A stretch of 64,000 bases of DNA from Anaerocolumna xylanovorans DSM 12503. Its GTDB lineage: Bacteria > Bacillota > Clostridia > Lachnospirales > Lachnospiraceae. Below, one piece after another: positions 44,129 to 52,616 of this stretch (position 1 is the stretch's first letter; every line of letters begins with the position of its first letter). A program made the translations under genes and the position numbers. The stretch spans positions 258,494 through 322,493 of the forward strand of contig NZ_FRFD01000008.1 of NCBI RefSeq assembly GCF_900143645.1. The letters run 5' to 3'. The notes under the pieces are model-generated. The model saw only the letters and a program-made list of their open reading frames with translations. It made no database searches and was not told where the DNA came from.

Positions 44129-44988
44129 TAAAGGCAATCGTATGCAGCTTTGATAATCTGTTTTTGCGCGTGTCAGATGACGAAAAGCAAATAATGGCCA
44201 GACAGCTTGGGGAAATTCGAAAGGAAAGCATAAAGCTGGTTAATGTCAGCGGAAGAACAATAGAACAAAGCAGAGAAATCTTAAGCCGGTATGTGGATGA
44301 AATTGATTTATACGGATTAAATGGTGCACAAACGGAAGAAAACAGGTATAATATATCCTCTTTTTTTAAAAAGGCTCCCTTGTATAAAATACTGGATGAA
44401 TGCGACAGAAAGAATGTATACTATAGAATTTACTGTGAAGATGGAATTGTTTCAAAAGAGCTAAATAATCTATACAACATTATCACAGAGTATGCCACTC
44501 GGCAGCAGGGGAGCGATATTCAAAAAATCGAAAGAATAGTTCATTTTTATGAGGTGCTGTATAAGGGTACACATCTTTGTCCGGATGTAATCCGCCATTT
44601 GGAAGAAAAAAATATCAATGTAGTTAAGCTTGAAATTGTTGATCCTAATCCGCCGGTTATAAATCATTTTTCAAAGTTTTTATCTGCTATGCAGGATGTC
44701 AATTATTTCTCTGCATGTGATAATAATCTGGAGGTTATGGACAGCCATACGGGAAAGGAAGGAGTACTGGAATTACTCAGGGAGCATTATGCAATTAAAA
44801 ATAACGAAGTACTTTCTATTGCACAGGATGACGGTGAAAGAAGATTGCTTTGGCAATCCGGATATAAAGGCTGTTTAATAAAGGATTTTCAGAAGTTTTG
44901 GCAGGAAGAAATATTTCCGGTTGATTGCAGTAAGGATGATAGTATTATCGGAATATTAGAGAAAGTTAACAAGGAGGGCAAAGGTTGA
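44125..44988 (+). CDS. HAD-superfamily protein with degenerate catalytic motif
   Basis: A 287-residue protein with the shape of a Cof-type (IIB) HAD phosphatase: IKAIVCSFDNLFL at motif I, VNVSGRT at motif II, LNGAQ in the cap region, and a late KEGVLELL...VLSIAQDDGERRLL in place of the usual KG..L...GD..ND. In motif I the first Asp (nucleophile) is Ser and the Gly-Thr is changed, so hydrolysis by the normal route is doubtful. It may be a binding or structural protein, or use different chemistry. It overlaps the radical SAM gene by four bases (ATGA). Confidence 0.65.
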   Translation: MIKAIVCSFDNLFLRVSDDEKQIMARQLGEIRKESIKLVNVSGRTIEQSREILSRYVDEIDLYGLNGAQTEENRYNISSFFKKAPLYKILDECDRKNVYYRIYCEDGIVSKELNNLYNIITEYATRQQGSDIQKIERIVHFYEVLYKGTHLCPDVIRHLEEKNINVVKLEIVDPNPPVINHFSKFLSAMQDVNYFSACDNNLEVMDSHTGKEGVLELLREHYAIKNNEVLSIAQDDGERRLLWQSGYKGCLIKDFQKFWQEEIFPVDCSKDDSIIGILEKVNKEGKG

Positions 44989-45054
44989 AAGAAATGAGTT
45001 TTCAACCTTGCGTATTTGGGCCTATTCCCGTTTTGGGAAGGCTCAAAACGGGAA
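44981..45054 (+). repeat. two intercistronic hairpins
   Basis: AAGGTTGAAA (44981-44990) pairs with TTTCAACCTT (45000-45009), and TTCCCGTTTTG (45025-45035) pairs with CAAAACGGGAA (45044-45054). The first spans the stop codon of the HAD gene; the second lies just before the ligase start. There is no T tract, so they are not simple terminators. Confidence 0.7.
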
Positions 45055-45070
45055 AGGCATGGGTATAAAG

Positions 45071-46579
45071 ATGAATAAAATATTATTTGAAAAATTAAAC
45101 AACCGTAAAGATGAATTATATTGTATCGACCATATACTGGAAGAAAGGATTATGACTTCGGATTTAAGCAGCGAATCCATTTATGTTGCAAATTATTTGT
45201 GGAAAAAAGGAGTTAGAAAGGGAGATAAAGTTGCTATTATTTTAAACCAGGAATATGGCTACCATATTTTGAGCCTGTATTTTGCGAATATCTGGATTGG
45301 TGCGATTAGTGTGCCAATCAGCCCCGGCTATAGCGGAGAAGAAAAAGAATTTGTATTGGGAAAGTGTGATCCCAAGGTGATTATTACAACAGAGGACATC
45401 ATAGATAAGCTTTCCGTAAAATATGCCGGCGTTACGGAGTTTATCGATATTAAGCAGCTTTTGGCAGGGATAAGGAAAGAAATGCCAGATGAACTGGTAT
45501 TCTCAATGCCTTCCCTGGAAGGTGATGATGTACTGGCAATACTTTTTACGGCAGGTACGACCGGACATGCCAAGGGAGTATGCATGTCAGTTAATACTCT
45601 TGTTGTAAATCTAAAGAAGAATGGCGAAAGATTTGGATATGATTCCAAAACAAGAATGATGCTTATGAGTCCGCTGGTACATGCAAGTACTATAACACAC
45701 GCAATAATATTACCGGCATTATTTGGATTTTCAGTAGTATTAAATGAGATATTTAATCTCAAGCTATGTTCAAGGTTTTGGGATATCGTTGAAAAAGATG
45801 AGGTTACGGTGGTATTATCAGTACCTTCGATGCTGGCATCCATTCTGCTGTTTAAAAATCATTTTCATCATAATCTTGAGCATTTTAAGTATTTTATGTG
45901 TGGATCAGCAGTTTTATTGGAGAGCCTGCAAAAGGAGTTTGAGCAAACCTTTAAGGTCAGGGTGAATGAGTTTTATGCCAGTACGGAAACCGGCATAATT
46001 GCCACAACCTTACCGGATGAAACTATTTCGAACAGATGGAAGCCTTTGGAGGGGACTACCGTAAAAATTTCGGATGACGGAGAAATATTGGTGAGTTCGA
46101 ATTACTTATTTAAGGGATATGTAAAAGATGAGGAGGAAACACAAGAAAGCTTGTTCCGGGATGCTAATGAAAATATATGGTACAGAACGGGAGATGTGGG
46201 AGTGATTGATGAACAGGGATTTTTGAAAATTACAGACAGGAAAAAGGATATTATTATTAAAGGAGGCTTTAATATATCTCCCAAGCAGGTGGATTCTATC
46301 ATTATAAAGCATCCGAATGTAAGCGAAGTTGCAACGGTTGGGGTTCCCAGTGAAATGTATGGTGAAGAGGTGGTAGCGGCTGTTCAGGTAAAACAGGAAA
46401 ATCAGAATAGCGAAAATGAACTGCTGCAGTATTGCAGAGATAATATGAATTCAATGATATGCCCGTCCAAAGTGCTTATATTGCCGCAATTGCCAAAAAC
46501 GAATATGGGGAAAATTGATAAAAAGAAGATACAAAGTATGATTACCTGCAAAAAGGAGGAATCATATGGAAAATTATGA
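45071..46579 (+). CDS. AMP-forming acyl ligase (acyl-CoA/ACP synthetase family)
   Basis: A protein of about 502 residues from ATG 45071; ATG 45059 is an equally possible start, as neither has a textbook ribosome-binding site. ANL-superfamily motifs are present in order: ATP-binding ILFTAGTTGHAKGV (about 156-169), FYASTETG, YRTGDVG, DRKKDIIIKGGFNISP, and the C-terminal catalytic lysine in NMGKIDKKKI. Such enzymes activate a carboxylic acid as acyl-AMP and load it on CoA or a carrier protein. The next gene encodes a discrete acyl carrier protein and overlaps this one, so the likely acceptor is that carrier. The acid is unknown. Confidence 0.85.
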   Translation: MNKILFEKLNNRKDELYCIDHILEERIMTSDLSSESIYVANYLWKKGVRKGDKVAIILNQEYGYHILSLYFANIWIGAISVPISPGYSGEEKEFVLGKCDPKVIITTEDIIDKLSVKYAGVTEFIDIKQLLAGIRKEMPDELVFSMPSLEGDDVLAILFTAGTTGHAKGVCMSVNTLVVNLKKNGERFGYDSKTRMMLMSPLVHASTITHAIILPALFGFSVVLNEIFNLKLCSRFWDIVEKDEVTVVLSVPSMLASILLFKNHFHHNLEHFKYFMCGSAVLLESLQKEFEQTFKVRVNEFYASTETGIIATTLPDETISNRWKPLEGTTVKISDDGEILVSSNYLFKGYVKDEEETQESLFRDANENIWYRTGDVGVIDEQGFLKITDRKKDIIIKGGFNISPKQVDSIIIKHPNVSEVATVGVPSEMYGEEVVAAVQVKQENQNSENELLQYCRDNMNSMICPSKVLILPQLPKTNMGKIDKKKIQSMITCKKEESYGKL

Positions 46580-46847
46580 AGATGTCATAAATATTCTGCG
46601 TCATTATGCAAGGGAGGACGTGATAACAGCCGAGACAAGGATTGATGAATTGGGAATTGATTCATTAAATCTGATCCGTTCAATTATTGAGTTTGAGAAT
46701 CTTTTCAATATTAATTTTGAGGCGGAAAAGTTAAGCCAGGATTCTTTTACTGTGGTTAATGATTTGGTGCAGTATATTCATGCAAAGATTGGAGAAAAAA
46801 TAACGGGATATGAAGGAGTTCAATATAATACATACAAGCTATTTTGA
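46566..46847 (+). CDS. discrete acyl carrier protein
   Basis: A 93-residue protein with IDELGIDSLNLIRSIIEFEN, the phosphopantetheine attachment motif; the modified serine is S33. The fold and acidic character fit ACP/PCP. It overlaps the ligase gene by 14 bases and the next gene by 38, so ligase, carrier and BtrH-like protein are translationally linked. It differs from fatty-acid AcpP (DSL is kept but the flanks differ), which suggests a dedicated pathway carrier. Confidence 0.9.
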   Translation: MENYEDVINILRHYAREDVITAETRIDELGIDSLNLIRSIIEFENLFNINFEAEKLSQDSFTVVNDLVQYIHAKIGEKITGYEGVQYNTYKLF

Positions 46848-48270
46848 TTGCCTGGAGGACTGCATTGTCAGTATGCTGAATTATTATGATAAGAAGTATG
46901 ATTTTATTTTTTGCCGTTCCTGGCGTGTCATACCATGGGAAGAACAAACCTATAATGCGTTCAATATTAAACCGGATATCCAAAATATTAAATATTTGTT
47001 GGAAAAGTACTATCATGTACATTTACAGGAAAATATATTTCATAATTGCAATGAATTCTGTGGGTTTATGGAATTACAATTAAAAAAAGGCAATCCCGTT
47101 ATAGCAGGGGTAGATATGTACTCACTTCCCTGGTCCGGTTATTGCGGTAAAATACATGAATTACATTATATTGTCATCCATGGCATGACAGAGGATAGAC
47201 GGTATATTACGGCAGATATAACGCAAAATATGCAATCAGTAGTTCTTACTGTTGATGATATCAGCATGATTCGCCACACCTACCACTTTGAACTTAACGG
47301 AGAAAAGGAATTTTCACCTGACACCCAAGTCATTATTGATGAATGCAAATCACAGCTTCAAACGGATGTAGAAGTAAAGAATGGATACCGGAAGCTGCGG
47401 GAATTTGCCGAAAATTTTTGGGATTATAAAGAGGAGATACAGGTACATAGCGGCGCAATTGAAACAAGTCCCTTTTTAAAATACCTATTGTCGTTATCAA
47501 AAGGAAGAATTGCATTTGCAAAAATTTTGGAGGCGGCGGACAGAGAAGAATATTATGATATCATCACTTCCTTGAAAAGTATTGGGGCGCAGTGGGGAAA
47601 TTTCAGACTTCAGATAATGAAGGCCTTAATCCAAAATACTGATTCGGATACCGCAGGCCTGTCCGGTCATCTAATTGAACTGATTGAAGGCGACGAGATG
47701 CTTTACCGCAGCTTTACAGATGATTTTCATGCTGCCGGTAATAATCATTATGGGAATGCTTCAATAGCGGTTGATAAAGAGCAGACTTTCGAAGCAGAGG
47801 TCATCTTGGAAAAGTATTTTAATAATACTGGTTTTGGCAGTTACAGGAATTTTGAAGGATTAGGATTTGACGGCTGCGGTTTCTTCTATGCGAAGGATGA
47901 TAAACACAAAGAAGATAATATTTCATGCAGAAGTCAAAAAGTTGTTATGAATGCAAAAGATGCTATTGGAATTAAGCTATGGGGCAGTGCGGAAAAGGGG
48001 AATTTCAGTGAAAAGTTTATCATTGCTTCGCAAAACAAAGAAAAAGAATACAAGCTAAATTTTTCGGATTGGAGAGAAGAAAGTATTTTTGGAGAAAAGA
48101 TCGTTAAAACCTGCCAATGCCTCAATTCCAAAACTGGCAAGAACGAAGGGGACTGTTATATATTTGAACAGACTATCAGATTTGAGACTGATTTTATTTC
48201 TTATATTATTTTACCGGAATGTGAAAATATCCATCTGTTTCGTATTCTGGCAATCCGAATGAAATCCTAG
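46810..48270 (+). CDS. BtrH/C39-like protein, putative acyltransferase, with C-terminal extra domain
   Basis: A 486-residue protein. The N-terminal part resembles the BtrH_N/C39 papain-like fold: DCLEDCIVSMLNYY gives a candidate nucleophile C18, HELHYIVIHGM gives H119, and ITADIT gives D136. BtrH of the butirosin pathway moves an aminoacyl side chain from its carrier protein to an aminoglycoside amine. Related C39-like proteins act as amide synthases in other thiotemplated pathways. The C-terminal half contains NNTGFGSYRNFEGLGFDGCGFFY and may be a beta-sandwich domain, unusual for BtrH relatives. It sits directly after the ACP, supporting transfer of the ACP-bound acyl group. The alternative is a peptidase. 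Confidence 0.6.
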   Translation: MKEFNIIHTSYFDCLEDCIVSMLNYYDKKYDFIFCRSWRVIPWEEQTYNAFNIKPDIQNIKYLLEKYYHVHLQENIFHNCNEFCGFMELQLKKGNPVIAGVDMYSLPWSGYCGKIHELHYIVIHGMTEDRRYITADITQNMQSVVLTVDDISMIRHTYHFELNGEKEFSPDTQVIIDECKSQLQTDVEVKNGYRKLREFAENFWDYKEEIQVHSGAIETSPFLKYLLSLSKGRIAFAKILEAADREEYYDIITSLKSIGAQWGNFRLQIMKALIQNTDSDTAGLSGHLIELIEGDEMLYRSFTDDFHAAGNNHYGNASIAVDKEQTFEAEVILEKYFNNTGFGSYRNFEGLGFDGCGFFYAKDDKHKEDNISCRSQKVVMNAKDAIGIKLWGSAEKGNFSEKFIIASQNKEKEYKLNFSDWREESIFGEKIVKTCQCLNSKTGKNEGDCYIFEQTIRFETDFISYIILPECENIHLFRILAIRMKS

Positions 48271-48302
48271 GGACTTTATTTGGCAGCATAGAGGAGGATA
48301 TA

Positions 48303-48671
48303 ATGCCGATAATAAAAATTTATTTTACAAAGGATCAGATTAATAAAAGCAATCCCATATTTTACAACGAATTAGGGGAAACAGCATCAAAAATATTCAA
48401 AACCCCCTATCCCAATGTCCGTATTTATGTAAATAGCTATGAAAATACATGTAATCAAGATGATAATTCGGCATACGTAGAAGTAAATATTATCAGTCAA
48501 AAGACAGAGCAGCAAAAGAAAATATTTTTAAAAGCAATTTCTGAAATCCTATGGAACTATTTTGGGATTGAAGAAAATAAGGTGGCTTTAGTGTACATAT
48601 TATTAATGGCAGAAAATTGCGTTGCCGGAGGGAAATTTGTAGTTGAACATCAAAAAAATGAATTTGACTAA
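48303..48671 (+). CDS. tautomerase-like protein (4-oxalocrotonate tautomerase superfamily)
   Basis: A 122-residue protein beginning MPIIKIYFTKDQ. The proline right after the start Met is the catalytic base in the 4-OT/MIF superfamily, and the length suggests a fused or MIF-like double beta-alpha-beta unit (second half KIFLKAISEILWNYFGIEENKVALVYI). GAGGAGG lies before ATG 48303. Family members tautomerise or dehalogenate small keto acids. Its presence may mean the pathway involves an enol/keto intermediate. Assignment rests on the start motif and size, so confidence is modest. Confidence 0.55.
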   Translation: MPIIKIYFTKDQINKSNPIFYNELGETASKIFKTPYPNVRIYVNSYENTCNQDDNSAYVEVNIISQKTEQQKKIFLKAISEILWNYFGIEENKVALVYILLMAENCVAGGKFVVEHQKNEFD

Positions 48672-49875
48672 AAACCAGTTATTATATTATAGCGGTAAAT
48701 TAATTTCCAATTTGGGTACCCAGCTGTATTATTTTGTTTTGTCCATATATGTGCTAAGTGTTACAGGTTCGGCATTATCCTATGCCTTTACGCTTAGTTT
48801 AGGAATTATAATAACTTTAATTTTTGGTCCTGTATCAGCAGTTATTTGTGACAAAGTTAATAAGAAGGTCATAATGGTTGCCGCTGATTTTTTAAATGCA
48901 TTTATTTTATTCCTGTTTTTTATTCTTTCTGTGATATCGGGAGAATTTACGTTATATAACGTATACATTAGTGTAATTTTAATAAATATCATCGGAACAT
49001 TTTTTGATACGGCATCCGAATCCGGTAAGATAGAAATTGCTGATAAATCACAAATGTTGGAAGTTAATTCGGCATGTAAAGTTATAGATTCATTTACCAG
49101 GATCATATCACCGATTTTGGCTGCCGGGATATATACTGCTGCGGGAATTAACAGCTTTTTGCTTATTGATGGCATTAGCTTTTTTATTTCGGCACTATTT
49201 GGAATTTTTATCAGGTTTAACAGCTATCAGGCAGAGAATAAGGAGATACATATCGTAAAGGATTGGATGGAAGGAATTAAGTATATAAATCGGCAGGATG
49301 GGATAAAGGCGGTTATTATTCTCTTTTTGGCATTTAACGTTATTTTCAGTTTGGAGATGTCGGTGCTGTTACCCTATCTTGTTTTAAATTATTTTGTTCT
49401 GTCCTCTTCACAATATGCGGTAATCGAGACTTGCACTGCTTTGGGCCTCTTGGGCGGAGCCTTTTTAATTAATGGTTTACTTAAGAAAGCCCATATTAAG
49501 AAGATTATTAAAAAAATCATTTATTGTTTAATAGTGATTCTGGCGTCATTTCTTCTTACCGTTCAATTAAAGCATCAAATAAATGGAATTCTCTTAGTGA
49601 TGATATTGTCTGTTGGAATGTTTTTATATGGCAACACGGTGTCATGTCTTGAAATTCCCTTACAGACCCTGGTGCAATGTAAGGTAGAGCAAAAATTTTT
49701 GGCAAGAGTACTTTTAACCATTATACTTTGTGTAAAAATTTTTAATCCGGTTGTATTAATAATTGGCGGTTATCTGCTGGACGTCCTCTCTCCTGCCATA
49801 ATTATTGTAATAGGTATCATATTATTATCCGGTGTCTGGCTGGCGCTTGCAAAAATGAAAGGAGAGTTTGAATGA
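48643..49875 (+). CDS. MFS exporter (EntS/MFS_3-like)
   Basis: A protein of about 410 residues with ten to twelve membrane helices, opening LLYYSGKLISNLGTQLYYFVLSIYVLSVTGS and with the cytoplasmic loop GPVSAVICDKVNKKVIM typical of MFS transporters, here of the macrolide/enterobactin exporter group. The start is TTG 48643, ten bases after GGAGGG; ATG 48658 is an alternative with worse spacing. It overlaps the tautomerase-like gene by 29 bases and the deacetylase gene by four. It most likely exports the cluster's product or gives self-resistance. Confidence 0.88.
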   Translation: MNIKKMNLTKNQLLYYSGKLISNLGTQLYYFVLSIYVLSVTGSALSYAFTLSLGIIITLIFGPVSAVICDKVNKKVIMVAADFLNAFILFLFFILSVISGEFTLYNVYISVILINIIGTFFDTASESGKIEIADKSQMLEVNSACKVIDSFTRIISPILAAGIYTAAGINSFLLIDGISFFISALFGIFIRFNSYQAENKEIHIVKDWMEGIKYINRQDGIKAVIILFLAFNVIFSLEMSVLLPYLVLNYFVLSSSQYAVIETCTALGLLGGAFLINGLLKKAHIKKIIKKIIYCLIVILASFLLTVQLKHQINGILLVMILSVGMFLYGNTVSCLEIPLQTLVQCKVEQKFLARVLLTIILCVKIFNPVVLIIGGYLLDVLSPAIIIVIGIILLSGVWLALAKMKGEFE

Positions 49876-50588
49876 TGTATAACAATGTTACTTTGTATTC
49901 GGAAACAGCAAAAAATAAGCTGACGAAAGAAGAGCTTGATTTTTATGAAGGCTGGGATGCCAATTGCTTAACTCTAAAGCAAATGTTTCCTGATACTGTT
50001 TTTATACGTGGAAATACGGATATTTCTCAAGTGGCACTGTCATTTGACGACGCTCCGGATACTGTATATACACCTCAAATATTAGACATATTAAGAGAAT
50101 ATCATTTAAAAGCAAGCTTTTCAATCGTAGGAGAATATATCGAGAAAAACAGGGAAATATTGCAAAGAATTTATCAGGAGGGACATAACCTTATAAATCA
50201 TACTTATTCGCACAGGGATTTGACACGGCTAAGTAAGTCCAATATAAAGCGGGAAATAACATCGACGGAACAAATGATATATGAGATAACGGGATTTAAG
50301 ACCGTATTGCTGCGCCCGCCATATGGAAAGCTTGACGTAAATAGCTGCAGGGTTATTACGGAATGCAATTATAAAGCAATTTTGTGGTCTTATAATACAT
50401 GCGACTGGGTCGCTGATTGCAAAGAGGATATTTTATGTGGAATGTGCAGCAATATCAGAAACGGTGAAATAATTTTACTGCACAGCTATGAGAATAAGAA
50501 ACCTACGGTAAATGCACTTTTTAGTATTATTGAAGAATTGCTGAAAAATGGAATAAAATTTGTCTCAATTGATGATATGATACAATAA
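49872..50588 (+). CDS. NodB-type polysaccharide deacetylase
   Basis: A 238-residue protein with all NodB catalytic motifs: VALSFDDAPD (motif 1, second Asp binds metal), NHTYSHRDL (motif 2, both His bind metal), LRPPYGKL (motif 3) and IILLHSYE (motif 5). No signal peptide is present, so it should act in the cytoplasm, unlike most cell-wall deacetylases. This fits a role on a small intracellular substrate such as an N-acetyl sugar in a biosynthetic pathway. It overlaps the exporter gene by four bases. Confidence 0.88.
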   Translation: MMYNNVTLYSETAKNKLTKEELDFYEGWDANCLTLKQMFPDTVFIRGNTDISQVALSFDDAPDTVYTPQILDILREYHLKASFSIVGEYIEKNREILQRIYQEGHNLINHTYSHRDLTRLSKSNIKREITSTEQMIYEITGFKTVLLRPPYGKLDVNSCRVITECNYKAILWSYNTCDWVADCKEDILCGMCSNIRNGEIILLHSYENKKPTVNALFSIIEELLKNGIKFVSIDDMIQ

Positions 50589-50589
50589 A

Positions 50590-50637
50590 GCGTAGCGAGG
50601 AGTTTGGAGCTTGCTCCGAAATTCCGACCGGAGCTAA
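50590..50637 (+). repeat. intercistronic hairpin element
   Basis: GCGTAGCGAGGAGTTTGGAGC, a short loop, then GCTCCGAAATTCC and GACCGGAGCTA form a long imperfect hairpin (about 50590-50637) between the deacetylase and nagA. The outer TAGC/GCTA also pair. No T tract follows. I think similar elements occur between genes in other Lachnospiraceae, but I cannot check. Confidence 0.55.
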
Positions 50638-50705
50638 AGATCATGAACGGAGTTCATAATATAGTAATACCGGCTTTTGAAATCATACTGCGGGGGTATC
50701 CATAT

Positions 50706-51842
50706 ATGAAAGCTATAATAAACGGAAAAATAATTTTGGAAGATAAGATTATAAAGGATAAGGTACTGGTATTTGACAATGAGATTGAAGGAATAGAGAG
50801 TTGTGTTTCAGATTCCTTTGAAATAATTGATGCGGAAGATAACTATGTTTCGCCAGGCTTTATAGATATGCATATCCATGGTATTAAAGGGAACGGTTTT
50901 ACTTTGGAATACAGGGAGACAATCCATAAGACTGGTGAGAGTCTGCCGGAGTTCGGTGTTACGGGATTTTTACCCACCTTGGTGTCAGAACCCCGAAATG
51001 ATATGCTTGAAATCCTAAAGCTAATAAAGGGTGAAGTAAAAAAGGCCACAGGTGCAAGCATATTGGGGGTTCATTTGGAGGGACCCTTTATCAGCAGCTT
51101 ATATAGGGGAGCCCATGATGAAAAAAACTTATATTATCCGGATACCGGGGATATCCTTTGTCATAAGGATATTATTAAAATGATTACCTATGCGCCAGAG
51201 CTTGATGAAAACAATCAATTTTTGAAAACGATCAAGGGAAATTCGGATATCATTATGGCAATGGGACACACAAATGCAACTTTTGAAGAAGCACAAAAAG
51301 CTATATATGAAGGAGCCTCTCATTGTACACATATTTTTAACGCAATGCGGCATTTTGACCATAGAGAACCCGGTATCATCGGAGCGGCATTATTGCAGCC
51401 TGTTTCGGTGGATATAGTGGCAGATATGATTCATGTAAACAAAGAGCTGTTTCAGTTACTATTAAATAATAAAGGAAAGGAATCCATAGCCCTAATTACG
51501 GATGCTATCTTTGCGGCAGGTTTAGAGGAGGGAGTCTATCATTACCAGGGAAGGGATTTTTATGTAAAGGATGGAACAATACGATTAGGTGACGGTAAGC
51601 TGGCAGGTTCAATCTTAACACTGAACAGGGCGGCGGATAACTTTTATAAGCACACAAGTCTATCCGTTGCAGAAACGGTAGGATTAATTAGTAAAAATCC
51701 GGCAAGGATCCTGGGAATTGACGATAAAAAGGGCAGCCTGCAAAAGGGACTGGATGCCGATATTGTAATTTTTAATGATTCCTTTGAAATACAAAGGACG
51801 ATTATTGAAGGGAATACCGTATTTTGCAGACAACGGGCATAA
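50706..51842 (+). CDS. nagA: N-acetylglucosamine-6-phosphate deacetylase
   Basis: Start set at ATG 50706, nine bases after GGGGG; the frame is open 34 codons upstream through the hairpin element. The 378-residue protein has NagA landmarks: FIDMHIHGIKGN, LGVHLEGPFIS (metal Glu), AMGHTNATFEEA, HCTHIFNAMRHFDHREPG and ALITDAIFAAG (catalytic Asp). It removes acetate from GlcNAc-6-phosphate. Elsewhere nagA belongs to sugar catabolism with nagB, absent here. Its place 117 bases after the NodB-like deacetylase suggests it may serve the cluster by giving glucosamine-6-phosphate, but it could also feed chitin catabolism. Confidence 0.9.
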   Translation: MKAIINGKIILEDKIIKDKVLVFDNEIEGIESCVSDSFEIIDAEDNYVSPGFIDMHIHGIKGNGFTLEYRETIHKTGESLPEFGVTGFLPTLVSEPRNDMLEILKLIKGEVKKATGASILGVHLEGPFISSLYRGAHDEKNLYYPDTGDILCHKDIIKMITYAPELDENNQFLKTIKGNSDIIMAMGHTNATFEEAQKAIYEGASHCTHIFNAMRHFDHREPGIIGAALLQPVSVDIVADMIHVNKELFQLLLNNKGKESIALITDAIFAAGLEEGVYHYQGRDFYVKDGTIRLGDGKLAGSILTLNRAADNFYKHTSLSVAETVGLISKNPARILGIDDKKGSLQKGLDADIVIFNDSFEIQRTIIEGNTVFCRQRA

Positions 51843-51896
51843 GATACAGAGAAAGATGCTGTTTTGGCATCTGATATGACAGGAAAGGAAGTACGG

Positions 51897-52616
51897 ATGG
51901 TAAAACAGCTAAGAAGAGGATATGCTCCGGAGGATGAAAAAGAATTTGGAAAGGACGCGCTTGCCACACTTTCCAGGGCGGGAAGTGATATATGCTATTT
52001 ATTGAATCAGGGCTATCATATAGAGGGAGCGGTTACCTTTGTCTGTAACCATTACAGACTATCCAAAAGGCAGCGTATCGCTCTGATACGCTGGGCTGCT
52101 TCCGAAGAGGCGGTCAGAAGCCGAAAGGCCAAGGAAATAGTTGATGGCTGCAGGGATAAGACCTTAAATATTGATGGCTTTAATACGATTATCACACTGG
52201 AGGTTGCCCTCTCCGGCTCCCCTGTTATATTGTGCCAGGATGGGTGTCTAAGGGATCTTGCAGGGCTTCGGGGAACCTATCATCCCATAGATAAGACCGT
52301 GAAGGCAGTCAATATGATAGGAGATTTTCTTGATAAAGAAAGAGCCGGCAAAGCTGTTTTCTATCTGGATGCACCGGTATCCAATTCCGGCAGGTTAAGT
52401 GTGCTGATAAAAGAGGGGCTGGCGAAATACTCCTTTATCACAGAGGTTTACTGCATTAATGAAGTAGACAGAATTCTTAAAAGTTTAGAATGTGTGGTAA
52501 CGGCAGATTCTGCTGTTTTAGACCTGGCAAAAAACTATTTCAACTTAAACCGTTATTTGTTACTGGATAGTATTTCTGATTTATGGCTGATTGATTTTCT
52601 TTACGGTAACTCTTAA
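51897..52616 (+). CDS. DUF434-family protein
   Basis: Start set at ATG 51897 after AAGGAAG; the frame begins further upstream at a TTG with no site. The 239-residue protein has RRGYAPEDEKEFGKDAL, DICYLLNQGY, TFVCNHYRLSKRQR and the later IDGFNTIITLEVALSG. I recognise these as the DUF434/DUF5616 family found in Clostridia and archaea. Aspartates in VFYLDAPVSNSGRL and TADSAVLD hint at a nuclease-like or metal-dependent core, but the function is not known. Its 3' end overlaps the convergent minus-strand gene by 36 bases. Confidence 0.7.
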   Translation: MVKQLRRGYAPEDEKEFGKDALATLSRAGSDICYLLNQGYHIEGAVTFVCNHYRLSKRQRIALIRWAASEEAVRSRKAKEIVDGCRDKTLNIDGFNTIITLEVALSGSPVILCQDGCLRDLAGLRGTYHPIDKTVKAVNMIGDFLDKERAGKAVFYLDAPVSNSGRLSVLIKEGLAKYSFITEVYCINEVDRILKSLECVVTADSAVLDLAKNYFNLNRYLLLDSISDLWLIDFLYGNS

